Below are positions 26,965 to 35,567 of a stretch of 64,000 bases of DNA, one piece after another. The stretch is from an uncultured Clostridium sp. (GTDB lineage Bacteria; Bacillota; Clostridia; TANB77; CAG-508). The notes below the pieces were generated by a model. It made no database searches. It was not told the DNA's origin and worked only from the letters and a program-made list of their open reading frames with translations. The number at the start of each line of letters is the position of its first letter. The first letter of the stretch is position 1. Location: contig CAOKRC010000004.1 in the NCBI GenBank assembly GCA_948471035.1, positions 1 to 64,000 of the forward strand, given 5' to 3'. The translations under genes were made by a program, and so were the position numbers.

Positions 26965-28471
26965 CTATATATTATTCAATGATTGAATATAACTGCTTAT
27001 ACTCATAGGAGTTTCCCCTTCTGCTAGTGAATTACAATACTGTTGATAGTGGAACTCTACTTTAGATTTGCTAAGGTCAGTTACTGTATAATAATGACCT
27101 CTAACCTTATCAAAAGTCCACCTATTAGGCATATAGCCAAAATCTAACACGGTACTACAAAACTTCTGATAATCAACATCTACCAAATCTCTTTCAATGC
27201 ACCAAGTATAATATTTAGCATAGTAAGAACCTTTATCAATTAACAGATTGATAGGGTGTTCCATTATAAAAGCTATAGCAGAATTCCCCTCAAAGAAGTA
27301 GTTTAAGGTATCTTGTTCAATACTTTCTGTAGTATGAAAGTGTTTATCTGCCAATACCCTATTATAAGCCTGTATAGCCATAGTAGCGATAATATCTAAA
27401 TACTTAGGTTGACAGATTTCTGTTCTCATATCTACATTACTATTATTATCGAAACTAGCAGGAAATGGAATAACCTTAAATCTTCTAACCAAACTCTTGT
27501 TGAAGTCCTTAAACTGTAACATATAAGTAGTTGCAATCAACAATGTAGCATATGGTCTAAACTCTAATTCCACACCCCCAGCACGACTAACATTGAATGT
27601 AGCACCTGACACAATAGATTGAATCTTCGCTAAATCAATATTCTTCACTTGTTGTATATCGTCAATGATATTAGCCGTACAATTATACAATGATAACAAA
27701 CTTCTGTCCTTGGATAAATCAGACAATTTAACGTGGGAACAGTAATCGCCCAATAAATGCTCCACAATATCTAGGTAAGTTGATTTACCATTATTAGCAC
27801 CACCCTTTAGGATAAAGCCGAAGTTGGAACTTATACGACCTAACGGAACTATACCCCAAAACTTCTAAATGTAGATTAGATAAATCAGGATTGTTGGCAC
27901 CTAGAGTGCTAAAAAACGATTTGACAAATACTACATCAGAACCATTGGCAGATACTACATCAGGTACATAGTTGGCAAATACCTTATTTGTGAAAACGTA
28001 TTTTTCAGGAGTAAAATCTGTAACTTCCTGTAATGTAGATGTATCAAGAATACAGTTGTTGAAAACAAGATACTTCTCGTCTGATAATTCACGGACAGGA
28101 GCACATCTGCTTAAATCATAAAGAATTGCCTTAATATCTGATAATTTAATCTTAGGTACTAACTGTATGATGATACTCTCAATAATCTTAGTGTCATTAA
28201 GATATATGCGATTGTGTTCATTATAAATGTAAAGCATATTATCTATACTGATAACCCTAAAATTATCTAATATGCACTTAGCAACATTGTATGGTTGCAA
28301 CTTCCTACCGTCAAAAAATTCATAATCTAACGAAAAGTCTTGCACATCATCAGAATTTATTATATAATCTTTAGTAATAGAGGAAACAGAGATTGTCTCT
28401 GTCTCCAAAATGTCTGATTGAGATGTTGTAGTTTGGTCGCTAGACATCTCTTTTTCATTTAATTGGTTCAT
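26965..28471 (-). CDS. D5/P4-type primase-helicase, read with one CGG +1 shift
   Basis: A 501-aa protein if the frame moves +1 at the minus-strand CGG at 27820-27818, giving FQL-Gly218-FILKGGANNGKST. This restores the Walker A motif GGANNGKST (223-231) directly behind the D5-type region YLVFNNCILDTSTLQEV and HLEVLGYSS. Walker B is in ANIIDDIQQ. Conventional reading splits it into 225 aa and an orphan C-terminal part whose apparent start lies inside the ATPase domain. Phage and plasmid D5/P4 helicases unwind DNA during element replication. Its start overlaps the end of the excisionase gene by 17 bp. Confidence 0.9.
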
Positions 28472-28664
28472 AATTAAACCCCCCCTTTTTTAATTTATTT
28501 GAAATCCACCAATCAATAACAGATTTCTGAAATACAATTTTAGTTCCCAATTTATAAAATGGAATTTCTTTAGTACGAATTAACTTCCTTACCATAGACT
28601 GAGAACAGCCAATATAATCAGCTACTTCGGTTACATTCATAGTGGTAGAAGTTTCATTTTTCAT
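28455..28664 (-). CDS. Excisionase-like HTH protein (AlpA/HTH_17 type)
   Basis: A 69-aa MerR-like winged HTH protein: MNVTEVADYIGCSQSMVRKLIRTKEIPFYKLGTKIVF, then WWISNK. This is the usual form of excisionases and AlpA-type regulators of integrative elements. AGAAAGGTGTG precedes the ATG. It is the first gene of the minus-strand operon with the helicase, transcribed from the promoter at 28725-28753 and divergent from the XRE regulator. Confidence 0.85.
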   Translation of the reverse strand: MKNETSTTMNVTEVADYIGCSQSMVRKLIRTKEIPFYKLGTKIVFQKSVIDWWISNKLKKGGFNYEPIK

Positions 28665-28691
28665 AAAATCACACCTTTCTTAATAATTTTA

Positions 28692-28754
28692 CTTGACAAG
28701 CTTTATCAAATATGTTACTATGTAAGTATAACAGGTAACAATTACCTTGTCAAG
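28692..28754. promoter_or_regulatory. Face-to-face divergent promoters with operators
   Basis: Plus strand: TTGACA (28693-28698), 17 bp, TACTAT (28716-28721), reading toward the XRE gene. Minus strand: TTGACA (28753-28748), 17 bp, TATACT (28730-28725), reading toward excisionase and helicase. CTTGACAAG and its inverse CTTGTCAAG cover both -35 boxes. A perfect 15-bp palindrome, AGGTAACAATTACCT (28733-28747), fills the minus-promoter spacer. It looks like a lysogeny-type switch bound by the XRE protein. Confidence 0.75.
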
Positions 28755-28816
28755 AGAAAAATGTAAAAAAGTTGACTTTTTTTAAAAAAAACAACATTTT
28801 TGAAGGAGGTGATGAA

Positions 28817-29623
28817 ATGAAAGAAGAAAAAAACAGTTATTTAGAAGTTTTAGCAAGTAGATTAAAAACGGCAAGAAATGCAAAAGGAATGACAATAGAA
28901 CAATTAGCAAATCAAATTGGAGTTCAAAAACAAACTCTTAATTATGTTGAACTTAATAAAAGAGGAAGGGGACTTACAATCTCAAATTTAATAAAAGTAG
29001 CAGATACTTTGGAAGTAACTACAGATTATCTATTAGGAAGAATAGATGATTTATATGATGTTTCAAATGCTATTGATAACAGCGAAGATTGGCACAATGA
29101 TACATTAGGTTTACGCGATAAAGTCATCAATGAAATAGAAATGCAACAGTTACCTTATGACTTAAATCAATATATATTAGTAACTTACATTACTGACAAT
29201 GTGCTTAGAATAGTTTTATCTACTATAAAAACGAAAGTCATGAATAAAGAAGAATTGAATAAAAATGAAATGCAAAAATTATGTATATTAAGTGAATATT
29301 TAAAATACATAATGAGGCAGGAAACAGAATGCTATCAGTATTTGGATTTCTTAATATCTAAACAAACACGATATAGTTATAATACAATTAACATTGAAAT
29401 TGAAAGATTACGTCAATATAATCATAATAAAGATATGGCAATAAATTTTGAAGATTTATCTATGTTCCAAGAATTACTTACAAGAATGGAAAAGATGTTT
29501 TCTATAACTATTGATGAAAAATTTAAAAATGCCAAAGATGAAATGATTAAAAAGATAGTAAAGAATAATATGTATTATCGTGAAATAAGTAAATATTTTA
29601 CAGAAACAAATAAAGATTTATAA
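28817..29623 (+). CDS. XRE-family repressor of the element
   Basis: A 268-aa protein with an N-terminal Cro/C1 HTH (LASRLKTARNAKGMTIEQLA, QKQTLNYVELNKRGRGLTISN, VTTDYLLGR) and a helical C-terminal domain of about 190 residues without recognised fold. AAGGAGGTG precedes ATG 28817 by about 7 bp. The long untranslated leader, divergent promoters and operator palindrome suggest it represses excisionase and itself. A peptidase domain of the LexA type is absent, so induction would not be RecA-dependent. Confidence 0.82.
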   Translation: MKEEKNSYLEVLASRLKTARNAKGMTIEQLANQIGVQKQTLNYVELNKRGRGLTISNLIKVADTLEVTTDYLLGRIDDLYDVSNAIDNSEDWHNDTLGLRDKVINEIEMQQLPYDLNQYILVTYITDNVLRIVLSTIKTKVMNKEELNKNEMQKLCILSEYLKYIMRQETECYQYLDFLISKQTRYSYNTINIEIERLRQYNHNKDMAINFEDLSMFQELLTRMEKMFSITIDEKFKNAKDEMIKKIVKNNMYYREISKYFTETNKDL

Positions 29624-29811
29624 AAAGTCGAAATAAAGACTTATATATTATTATAAAATTCAATTGAAAGGACGGTAAATATATAATGAAGTTTATAAAA
29701 GTTATAAGCAATAGATTAGAGTAATAGTTTGGATTTATTATTATTACATAATAAACTGTGAGTGAAATTATAATATGTAAATTACACTAGCAGTTTAAAA
29801 TCTAATACCTG

Positions 29812-29860
29812 AAAGAACATAAGCCGAGTGATGACAATATCACAATGTAGGTTCTTTTCG
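29812..29860 (+). other. Hairpin in the integrase leader
   Basis: AAAGAAC (about 29813-29819) and GTTCTTT (about 29852-29858) enclose GAGTGAT...ATCAC, just before the AAAGGAG of the integrase gene. It could hide or expose that site. The gap 29624-29886 otherwise holds no gene. Confidence 0.4.
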
Positions 29861-29886
29861 TGGTGCAAAGGAGTGTAATAGTAATT

Positions 29887-31058
29887 ATGAGTAAAAGACG
29901 TGGAAATGGCGAAGGCAGTATATGGTACGATACCAAAAGGAATAGATGGACAGGTCAATATACTGCTTATGGCAAAAGAAAGACTGTGTATGCCAAGACA
30001 AGACAGGAAATTCAAGAGAAGTTACAGAAGAAATTAGTCAGCATAAAGGAAAACAAGTACATTGATAAAAGTAAATTAACAATCAATGATGTAATGGAAA
30101 TAATGTTGGAAGAAATCGAAAAGGCTAACATAGTAAATGAAAATACTCTATTAAGGAAGAAGAAAGCAGGAGAAATAATTTCTAATAGAATGTATATAGC
30201 AAATATTCCAATACAACAAGTAAATCCAGCACAAATTAACGATTGTTTGCTAGAACTTACAAGCTATTCAAACTCGTACATCTCAAAAATCTATATGTTA
30301 TTACAAAATGTATTCAACAAGGCAATGTTACTTGGAATAATTGACAAGAACCCTTTTCAAATTAAAGGTAATATTATAAAACCAAGGAGCAAGAAACCTG
30401 ACAAAAAGATAGATGCCTTAACAGTAGAGGAACAGAAAATATTTATGCAACAGTTGGCACAGAAAGACTACAAATATAAAGACGTATTCTACGTTCTAAT
30501 TGAAACAGGAATGAGAATTGGCGAAGTATTAGCATTAAAAAGAAGTGATATAGACTTCAATAATAATATTATACACGTTCGTAGAACATTAACTAAAGGA
30601 AAGGACGATAAAATTAAGTTAGGAGATAAAACAAAAACTTATGCAGGAATGAGAGACGTACCACTATCAAACTTCTTAAAAGGAATATTGAAGAAGAATA
30701 ATAGTTTTGACTTCTTATTCCTATTATCAGACGGACGGATTTATAGTGCCACGGAACAATCAATAGTCATTTTAAACGTATTGCGAAAGATTGTCATATA
30801 AGGGAAACTATCCACCCAATCATTAGAAATGGAAGAACAATCAATCTGAAATACAGTACAGTAAATACCCATATGTTAAGGCATACATACGCAACACGTT
30901 GCATAGAGGCAGGAATAAGTCCAGTAGTATTACAAAGAATACTTGGGCATAAGGATATACAAACTACTTTAAACACATATACATCGGTATTCAATAAGTT
31001 TAAGGATAGCGAAGTTGCAAAACTAGATGAATACTTAGTAGCACAAAACCTACATTAA
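29887..31058 (+). CDS. int: Tyrosine integrase, read with two CGG +1 shifts
   Basis: A 389-aa tyrosine recombinase if CGG at 30736 and 30752 are each read as +1 shift plus Gly, giving [21 protein letters not shown]. All catalytic residues are then in one chain: Arg210 (TGMRIGEV), His328 and Arg331 (HMLRHTY), His354 (LGHKDI) and Tyr364 (LNTY). The N-terminus has an AP2-like arm-binding domain ([17 protein letters not shown]) and a SAM-like core-binding domain. Conventional reading would separate the catalytic Arg from the HxxR and Tyr. AAAGGAG is 13 bp upstream. It would catalyse integration at tRNA-fMet; the target is inferred. Confidence 0.92.
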
Positions 31059-31070
31059 AATATATCAATC

Positions 31071-31118
31071 AAAAGGAATAAACTAGGAAATAAAAAATTG
31101 TCCTAATTTATTCCTTTT
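31071..31118 (+). terminator. Terminator after the integrase
   Basis: AAAAGGAATAAACTAGGA (31071-31088) pairs with TCCTAATTTATTCCTTTT (31101-31118). Confidence 0.8.
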
Positions 31119-31275
31119 ATTTTGCATTTATTTAAAACTTTAATAATAGGTACTTATTATACGTTTAGTTAATTATGCAGGAATGTATAGGTAGCACTTG
31201 CAGATACCCCAGCAACAAGATTATAAAAGAAGATAACCTCTAGCAAGAGGAAATCTGAGAAAGGAGTAAATGTAA

Positions 31276-31677
31276 GTGCCAAGTATAAAGAAAGAGCAAA
31301 TACTAAAGATTAACAATGCATGTAGCAATGATTGGGAATTAGACACATTTTATTATCTATCTTATGGAGAGAAAACACTTATAAAAAGAATAGAACTAAA
31401 CGAGGAAAGTTACCTACACTTCAAATTAGAATACAATTCAAGTAATCAAATAGAAATACGCATAGACAAATATAATATAGATAAAGCCACAGGATTTGGA
31501 GTATCACAAGGACAAGGAAAGCATAAAATATTAGTAGAAACTCAATCTAAACGTAAGAATATCAATAGTCTAATTGAACTCACACACGAACTAGATAACA
31601 ATAAACTAATGGAGATAAACCAAAATGCCTCTATATCAAGTGGATATGGAATGATTAAAGAAAGTGATAATTTCTAA
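31276..31677 (+). CDS. Element protein of unknown function
   Basis: A 133-aa soluble protein. The start is GTG 31276, with AAGGAG 9 bp upstream; the nearer ATG at 31270 is followed at once by a stop. It has a beta-rich middle (EESYLHFKLEYNSSNQIEIRI) and a Gly/Gln-rich loop (GFGVSQGQGKHK). It is the last element gene before the right-end repeats, a common place for cargo. No family recognised. Confidence 0.6.
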   Translation: MPSIKKEQILKINNACSNDWELDTFYYLSYGEKTLIKRIELNEESYLHFKLEYNSSNQIEIRIDKYNIDKATGFGVSQGQGKHKILVETQSKRKNINSLIELTHELDNNKLMEINQNASISSGYGMIKESDNF

Positions 31678-31866
31678 AGAAAACATATAATCGAATATAA
31701 TCAATCATAAGTAGAGTGCCTATTCACTCTACTTAAATTATGCTAAGAGGGCAACATTAACATTGACAGTAGGGAATAGTATGATAATATAAAAACAATA
31801 AATTTGAACATTGAGTAGTTGGCGTAAACCAGTAATAGCAAGGCTTTTAAGGGATGTTTTTTAATA

Positions 31867-31887
31867 ATTGCATTACAATTGCATTAC
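31867..31887. repeat. Candidate right integrase arm sites
   Basis: Two exact ATTGCATTAC repeats (31867-31876, 31878-31887), 11 bp apart and in the same orientation as the pair at 17875-17895. The gap 31678-32167 also holds the 9-bp tRNA-end copy and a terminator, and no gene. Confidence 0.5.
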
Positions 31888-31953
31888 TTTTGAATGTAGT
31901 ATGTTCGATTTTTCGCAGAAATAGAGGCTTTGAAAAGAGTACAATTTTTCTCT

Positions 31954-31962
31954 CCGCAACCA
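31954..31962 (+). repeat. Possible attR core (copy of the tRNA-fMet 3' end)
   Basis: CCGCAACCA is identical to the last 9 bases of tRNA-fMet (17721-17729). It is short for an attachment core, but it stands where an integrase-proximal end is expected. Confidence 0.4.
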
Positions 31963-31978
31963 ACGATTTAATCGTTCT

Positions 31979-32014
31979 AAATAGCTTGTATCAGTCGATA
32001 CAGGCTATTTTATT
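31979..32014 (+). terminator. Terminator-like hairpin
   Basis: AAATAGCTTGTATC (31979-31992) pairs with GATACAGGCTATTT (31997-32010) with wobbles, then TATT. If the left end is truly tRNA-fMet, this may be the original terminator of that tRNA. Confidence 0.6.
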
Positions 32015-32167
32015 ATTTTTAACTCATTTATTTTGTATTTAATTGATAAAAATCGTGTTTCACCACAATATCAACGATTTTCACTATTTTTAATTTTTGT
32101 TAATTTTTTATTACTTAAACAACCAACTAAACAAAATTTTTAATTTCAAATTTTATTTAGTTGTTGT

Positions 32168-32356
32168 TTAGTAAAATGCCATAGAGAAAATATTTTCAAG
32201 ATGGTTAATATCTGCATCAAGATTATCAGCTTCGTTCATAAGTTTTTGAGAATAATTTTCCATAACTATTTTTCTAACTTCTTCATTAGGTAATTGAATA
32301 TTTTTTGAAAGTTTTGATAAATCAGTTTTAATTCTTTTTTGATTTTGTATAATCAA
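32168..32356 (-). CDS. Short ORF, possibly the frameshifted continuation of the next gene
   Basis: A 62-aa open frame (IIQNQKRIKTDLSKLSKNIQ, LPNEEVRKIVMENYSQK, ending NIFSMAFY) that overlaps the end of the 92-aa frame by 29 bp in another frame. It has no ATG and no clear ribosome binding site at its only possible start (TTG), so it may be the lost C-terminus of the upstream gene. No CGG lies at the junction. No family recognised. Confidence 0.35.
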   Translation of the reverse strand: MIIQNQKRIKTDLSKLSKNIQLPNEEVRKIVMENYSQKLMNEADNLDADINHLENIFSMAFY

Positions 32357-32606
32357 TTCTATATAGACAATTCTTTATGTTACTTTTTAACTTTTCTAAA
32401 TTATAGTTTCCCTCATTAGCAAAAAGTCTTAAAATATCTTTGTATGTATAGTCATATAAATTATTTAAAATAATGTACTCGATTACTTCCTTTAAGTAAA
32501 TAGTAACTTTATTGCTTGGATTTGAGCCTAATTCGATAAGCATAGCATATAGCAAATATGAAACTTTTACTTTATCCTTAGTACAAGTATCATATAAACT
32601 TTTCAT
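32328..32606 (-). CDS. Spo0A C-terminal-domain-like DNA-binding protein
   Basis: A 92-aa helical protein. The pattern SYLLYAMLIELGSNPSNKVTIYLKEVIEYIIL, then YTYKDILRLFANEGNYNLEKLKSNIKNCL, resembles the DNA-binding domain of Spo0A (including the N-terminal LxxLGVP-like and final LERAIRHAI-like helices), but similarity is weak and no receiver domain is present. AAAGGAT precedes the ATG. Two palindromes (32686-32723) lie 80-117 bp upstream and could be its operators. It may continue into the frame at 32168. Confidence 0.5.
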   Translation of the reverse strand: MKSLYDTCTKDKVKVSYLLYAMLIELGSNPSNKVTIYLKEVIEYIILNNLYDYTYKDILRLFANEGNYNLEKLKSNIKNCLYRIDYTKSKKN

Positions 32607-32685
32607 ATACTATCCTTTCTATTAGTTTAATAACTTTATAGATATATTATATCTTGATTATGTAAACTATTCAAAAGATAGTAAA

Positions 32686-32723
32686 GTTGCATATAATGCA
32701 ACAATAATTGCACGAAGTGCAAC
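32686..32723. promoter_or_regulatory. Tandem palindromic operators GTTGCAN5TGCAAC
   Basis: GTTGCATATAATGCAAC (32686-32702) and ATTGCACGAAGTGCAAC (32707-32723) are 17-bp palindromes whose starts are 21 bp apart, two helical turns. A third copy is at 32809. They lie upstream of the Spo0A-like gene. Confidence 0.7.
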
Positions 32724-32808
32724 TTTTATATTAAAAATAAGCATTTTTCAAGTGATTTTATATCAAAAATGAACTATAAATGACAAAAAATAACAAAAAG
32801 CATAAAAT

Positions 32809-32825
32809 GTTGCACGATATGCAAC
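32809..32825. promoter_or_regulatory. Third GTTGCAN5TGCAAC palindrome
   Basis: GTTGCACGATATGCAAC, the same consensus as the pair at 32686-32723. It lies just past the terminator of the micro-peptide gene. Confidence 0.65.
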
Positions 32826-32849
32826 ACTTAAAATATATATGAACATAGA

Positions 32850-32876
32850 AAAAGGAGATTACTGAAATCTCCCCAT
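32850..32876 (-). terminator. Terminator of the micro-peptide gene
   Basis: On the minus strand GGAGATT, a 5-nt loop and AATCTCC are followed by TTTTT. It lies 7-15 bp past the predicted stop of the micro-peptide. Confidence 0.8.
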
Positions 32877-32882
32877 CTAGTC

Positions 32883-32937
32883 TTAACAACCTCCACCGCC
32901 ACCGTGGAAATGCGACTTGTTGCTTTGATTTTCTCAT
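32883..32937 (-). CDS. 17-aa micro-peptide MRKSKQQVAFPGGGGGC, read with a CGG +1 shift
   Basis: From ATG 32937 the frame reads MRKSKQQVAFP and then meets CGG (32904-32902). A +1 shift gives five Gly codons, Cys and TAA. Without the shift the frame runs through the terminator. GAAAGGA lies about 10 bp upstream. The unit has a good promoter (33135-33163), a 190-nt leader with two strong hairpins and a terminator right after the stop, so a short transcript is well supported. The peptide itself is a prediction. A Gly-rich tail with a final Cys could suit a processed or exported peptide. No family known to me. Confidence 0.5.
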
Positions 32938-33025
32938 TTCTCATTTTTCCTTTCTATGTAATCTCTATTTTAATTGCACATAAGCTAGAAAGTCCAAACG
33001 AAATGAGTGGAAGTTCTATATACAA

Positions 33026-33116
33026 TTTGAGCCACTACTACTGGCTCAAATAATAACTTTTGTTACAATTCAAGCCAATAGCTTGGGTAAAATCATATAT
33101 GTAAGACTTTACCCAA
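33026..33116 (-). ncRNA. Structured leader RNA with two strong hairpins
   Basis: TTTGAGCCA/TGGCTCAAA (33026-33050) and a longer stem built on TTGGGTAAA (33083-33091)/TTTACCCAA (33108-33116). Both lie between the promoter and the start codon of the micro-peptide. It may be a regulatory leader, or the main product may be this RNA. Confidence 0.55.
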
Positions 33117-33134
33117 AGAGGTATTTATAAGTAT

Positions 33135-33163
33135 ATTATAGCACAAAAATCAATAAAGCTCAA
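33135..33163 (-). promoter_or_regulatory. Promoter of the micro-peptide/leader RNA
   Basis: Minus strand: TTGAGC (33163-33158), 17 bp, TATAAT (33140-33135). Confidence 0.7.
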
Positions 33164-33191
33164 TTATATCAACACTTATATCAATTTTTTA

Positions 33192-33220
33192 TTGATTTAA
33201 GTATAAGAAAATAGTATAAT
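33192..33220 (+). promoter_or_regulatory. Promoter of the XRE-HEPN operon
   Basis: TTGATT (33192-33197), 17 bp, TATAAT (33215-33220), about 25 bp before the start at 33247. An inverted repeat (AAATCAATAAA near 33150 and TTTATTGATTT at about 33190) lies at the -35 side. Confidence 0.7.
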
Positions 33221-33246
33221 AAATTTGTTTATAGGAGGTGCATATT

Positions 33247-33986
33247 ATGTCTGAATTTGATAGCAAAGATTTTGGCGAAAGAATTAAAATTATAGGATTA
33301 AAAAAGGCTTAAGTCAAGAGAATATTGCAACAAGCCTTGGTAAAAGTAAAGCTATTGTTAGTAGATATGAAAAAGGAGAAGTTATACCAGACGTTAAAGA
33401 TGTTAGTATAATTTGTGAAGAACTTGGAATATATGAAGCTGATTTATATGAAAATGATACTATTAGAACAATGCAACACAACAAGTCTAAAAATCCTTTT
33501 GGTACTGACAAATTATATGTTTATTTTAATGCTTATAATTTTAGAACTAAAAAGTTTGCACCTGATAAATATATATTAGAATTAGAGCAAAAACAAAATA
33601 TCTGCAAAGCGAAGTTTGTAGATTATCACGATAAAAGAATATACTCAGAGGGTTATTTGATATGTAATAACGAAATTGTATTTGCTGTAATGGAAAACTA
33701 CAAACCTACAAGCAGTAGAGTTGATGTTGCGGTTGTTGAGATAAATATTTGCAATGGTACTGATGGTTTGATGCTTGACGGTTACTTCGGAACAAATGCA
33801 AAATGTGAGCCTAGCTTAAGAAAGTGTTATTTTTCAAAGAAAAATGTTGATTTTACTAATGAAATGTTTGAGCAATTAAAGTTAAATGAAAATGAACAAG
33901 AAATATTAAATAAACAAAGTGCTTTATATTTATATATATTAATATATAAATATTTACTAAATAAATGGAGAAAATTAAATGAATGA
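33247..33986 (+). CDS. XRE-type regulator interrupted at a slippery A AAA AAG site
   Basis: The zero frame starts at ATG 33247 (TAGGAGGTG 7 bp upstream) and ends after 21 codons at TAA 33310. At 33300-33306 it contains A AAA AAG in the right phase for -1 slippage. A -1 move gives a 246-aa protein: HTH (GLSQENIATSLGKSKAIVSRYEKGE), then a domain of about 170 aa (NKSKNPFGTDKLYVYFNAYN...). Programmed -1 frameshifting, poly-A phase variation or a simple deletion would all look like this. Its last codons overlap the HEPN gene, suggesting coupled antitoxin-like regulation. No CGG is involved. Confidence 0.7.
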
Positions 33987-35517
33987 AATTATTATAGATG
34001 AAAGAGTACAGAAAATATGTAAAGAATTTGATAGAGCATTTGATGATAAAAATTTAGAGAGAATAAAAAGTAATCTTGAAGTTGCAATTAAGTTATTAAA
34101 TGATAAATTAGATGATATATCAAAATGTAAGTTATATTATTCAATTGGAACAGCTTGTAGTGATTATATTCAAGTCGAAAATGAAAAAATTTCTTTTGAA
34201 GAAAGAGAAAATAATTTGGAAAAAGCTTTTTTTTACTTGAGAAAAGCTATTGATATTATTGAAGAAAAAGATATACCAACTCAAATATCAATAACTATAT
34301 ATACAAATTTAGGAAATCTGTTTGATGAAGTTAATAGACGAAATGAAGGAATAGAATGTTATAAAAAAGCTTTAAAAATATACCCTAAATATGCTATGGC
34401 TAATGGCAATTTGGGTATGGCATTATTTTTATATTCTAGAATTATATATGATAATTCGCATCAAATTATTTTAGACCACGAAGCATATAAATATTTGAAA
34501 AAGTCATTTAAAGATAAAGTAAATTTATTTGATTATGCACAAAAAGAATTTAGTAATTATTGTGCTGAAATAGAAAAAATGTATACAAAAGATTTTTTAG
34601 ATAATGATTTAATTTTTGAAGATTTTCCAGTTTTGAATAAAGAAGAAGAAAAATATAGAAAATGGTGTGCAGACAATAATTTATTTTTAAATCCTTTAAA
34701 TGATATTTTATGTGATAATATTGTTTGGAGAGATATTCTCCATTTACCAAATATGATTATGTCTGTGAAAGAAGAGCAAAAAATGCGCTTTTTTGGATTA
34801 ATGAATGAAATAAAACAAGAGTATATATCTTCTAGATATCTTTTTTATGAAGCTATTCAATCTAGAGAAATGGAACATTTCTCAGATAGAGAGAATCATT
34901 TAGTAGATGCATTTGATTTTTCGACATATTCTATTTATAATTATAAAATGAGAATGACTTTTAGAAGCCTATATTCAATATTAGACAAAGTAGCATTTTT
35001 TTTAAATGAATATTTTCAAATTGGAATAAAAGAACGTGATATTAACTATAAAAGTATATGGTATGCTTCAAAGAAAAGTAAAAACAAAATTATATATGAT
35101 TATAAAAACCCATTACAAAAATTTTTGAAAAATAATTGGGGATTATATGGAATTTATTGGATATGTAAAGATTTTATGGAAGGCGAAAAAACATCTACAA
35201 ATCCTAAAATAACTGAAATTAGTAAAATACGAAATTCTTTGGAACACAAGTATTTAAAAACAATTCTTCCTATGGGAGAGGAAAAAATTTTAAAAGTTAA
35301 GCAAGATAAATTTGACGATAAATTAGCTTTTTATATTTCAACTGAAGAATTGTATGATATTGTGTTATTCCTTTTAAAAACTATACGTTCTTTGATTATT
35401 AATCTTATATGTTGTATTAATATTGAAGAAAATAAAAAATATGAAAAGGAAATAAAAAAGCATAAATTTATTCCGCCTTTAAATACATATCGAATAGATG
35501 ATGGTTTAAGGTTTTAA
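33979..35517 (+). CDS. TPR plus HEPN-domain protein (LA2681-like), candidate RNase effector
   Basis: A 512-aa protein. An N-terminal TPR-like region (about 10-150, including LGNLFDEVNRRNEGIECYKKALKIYPKYAMANGNLG) is followed by a long helical part. The C-terminal LA2681-type HEPN domain carries the RX4-6H motif R418-N-S-L-E-H423. HEPN proteins with this motif are often RNA-cutting toxins in defence systems. The start overlaps the upstream regulator gene by 8 bp. Together they look like a two-gene toxin/antitoxin or abortive-infection module. The role is inferred from the motif and context. Confidence 0.78.
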   Translation: MNEIIIDERVQKICKEFDRAFDDKNLERIKSNLEVAIKLLNDKLDDISKCKLYYSIGTACSDYIQVENEKISFEERENNLEKAFFYLRKAIDIIEEKDIPTQISITIYTNLGNLFDEVNRRNEGIECYKKALKIYPKYAMANGNLGMALFLYSRIIYDNSHQIILDHEAYKYLKKSFKDKVNLFDYAQKEFSNYCAEIEKMYTKDFLDNDLIFEDFPVLNKEEEKYRKWCADNNLFLNPLNDILCDNIVWRDILHLPNMIMSVKEEQKMRFFGLMNEIKQEYISSRYLFYEAIQSREMEHFSDRENHLVDAFDFSTYSIYNYKMRMTFRSLYSILDKVAFFLNEYFQIGIKERDINYKSIWYASKKSKNKIIYDYKNPLQKFLKNNWGLYGIYWICKDFMEGEKTSTNPKITEISKIRNSLEHKYLKTILPMGEEKILKVKQDKFDDKLAFYISTEELYDIVLFLLKTIRSLIINLICCINIEENKKYEKEIKKHKFIPPLNTYRIDDGLRF

Positions 35518-35567
35518 AATACTAATAAAAAAGCAAATATATTATAAATTTGAAAGAGTGATAAAGT

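Larger units (their letters stand above)
17730..31962. mobile_element. Probable integrative element inserted at the 3' end of tRNA-fMet
   Basis: The segment carries a tyrosine integrase, excisionase, XRE regulator with divergent promoters, D5/P4-type helicase, RNase J-like and CbxX-like proteins and small unknown genes. It also has 20 of the 22 CGG frameshift sites. The left border is tRNA-fMet. The right border is set by a 9-bp copy of the tRNA end (CCGCAACCA, 31954-31962). Near each end is a pair of ATTGCATTAC-like repeats (17875-17895 and 31867-31887) that could be integrase arm sites. No relaxase or structural phage gene is seen. The borders are inferred. Confidence 0.6.

Noticed and set aside
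22575..31058. Sequencing or assembly errors as the cause of the frameshifts
   Set aside because: The extra base is always the C of an in-frame CGG, never in a homopolymer. The same rule repairs seven genes, including 13 sites in one gene. Indel errors do not show this pattern.
33300..33312. The XRE regulator break at 33300 as another CGG shift
   Set aside because: No CGG is present. The break needs -1 at A AAA AAG, so it is a different event.
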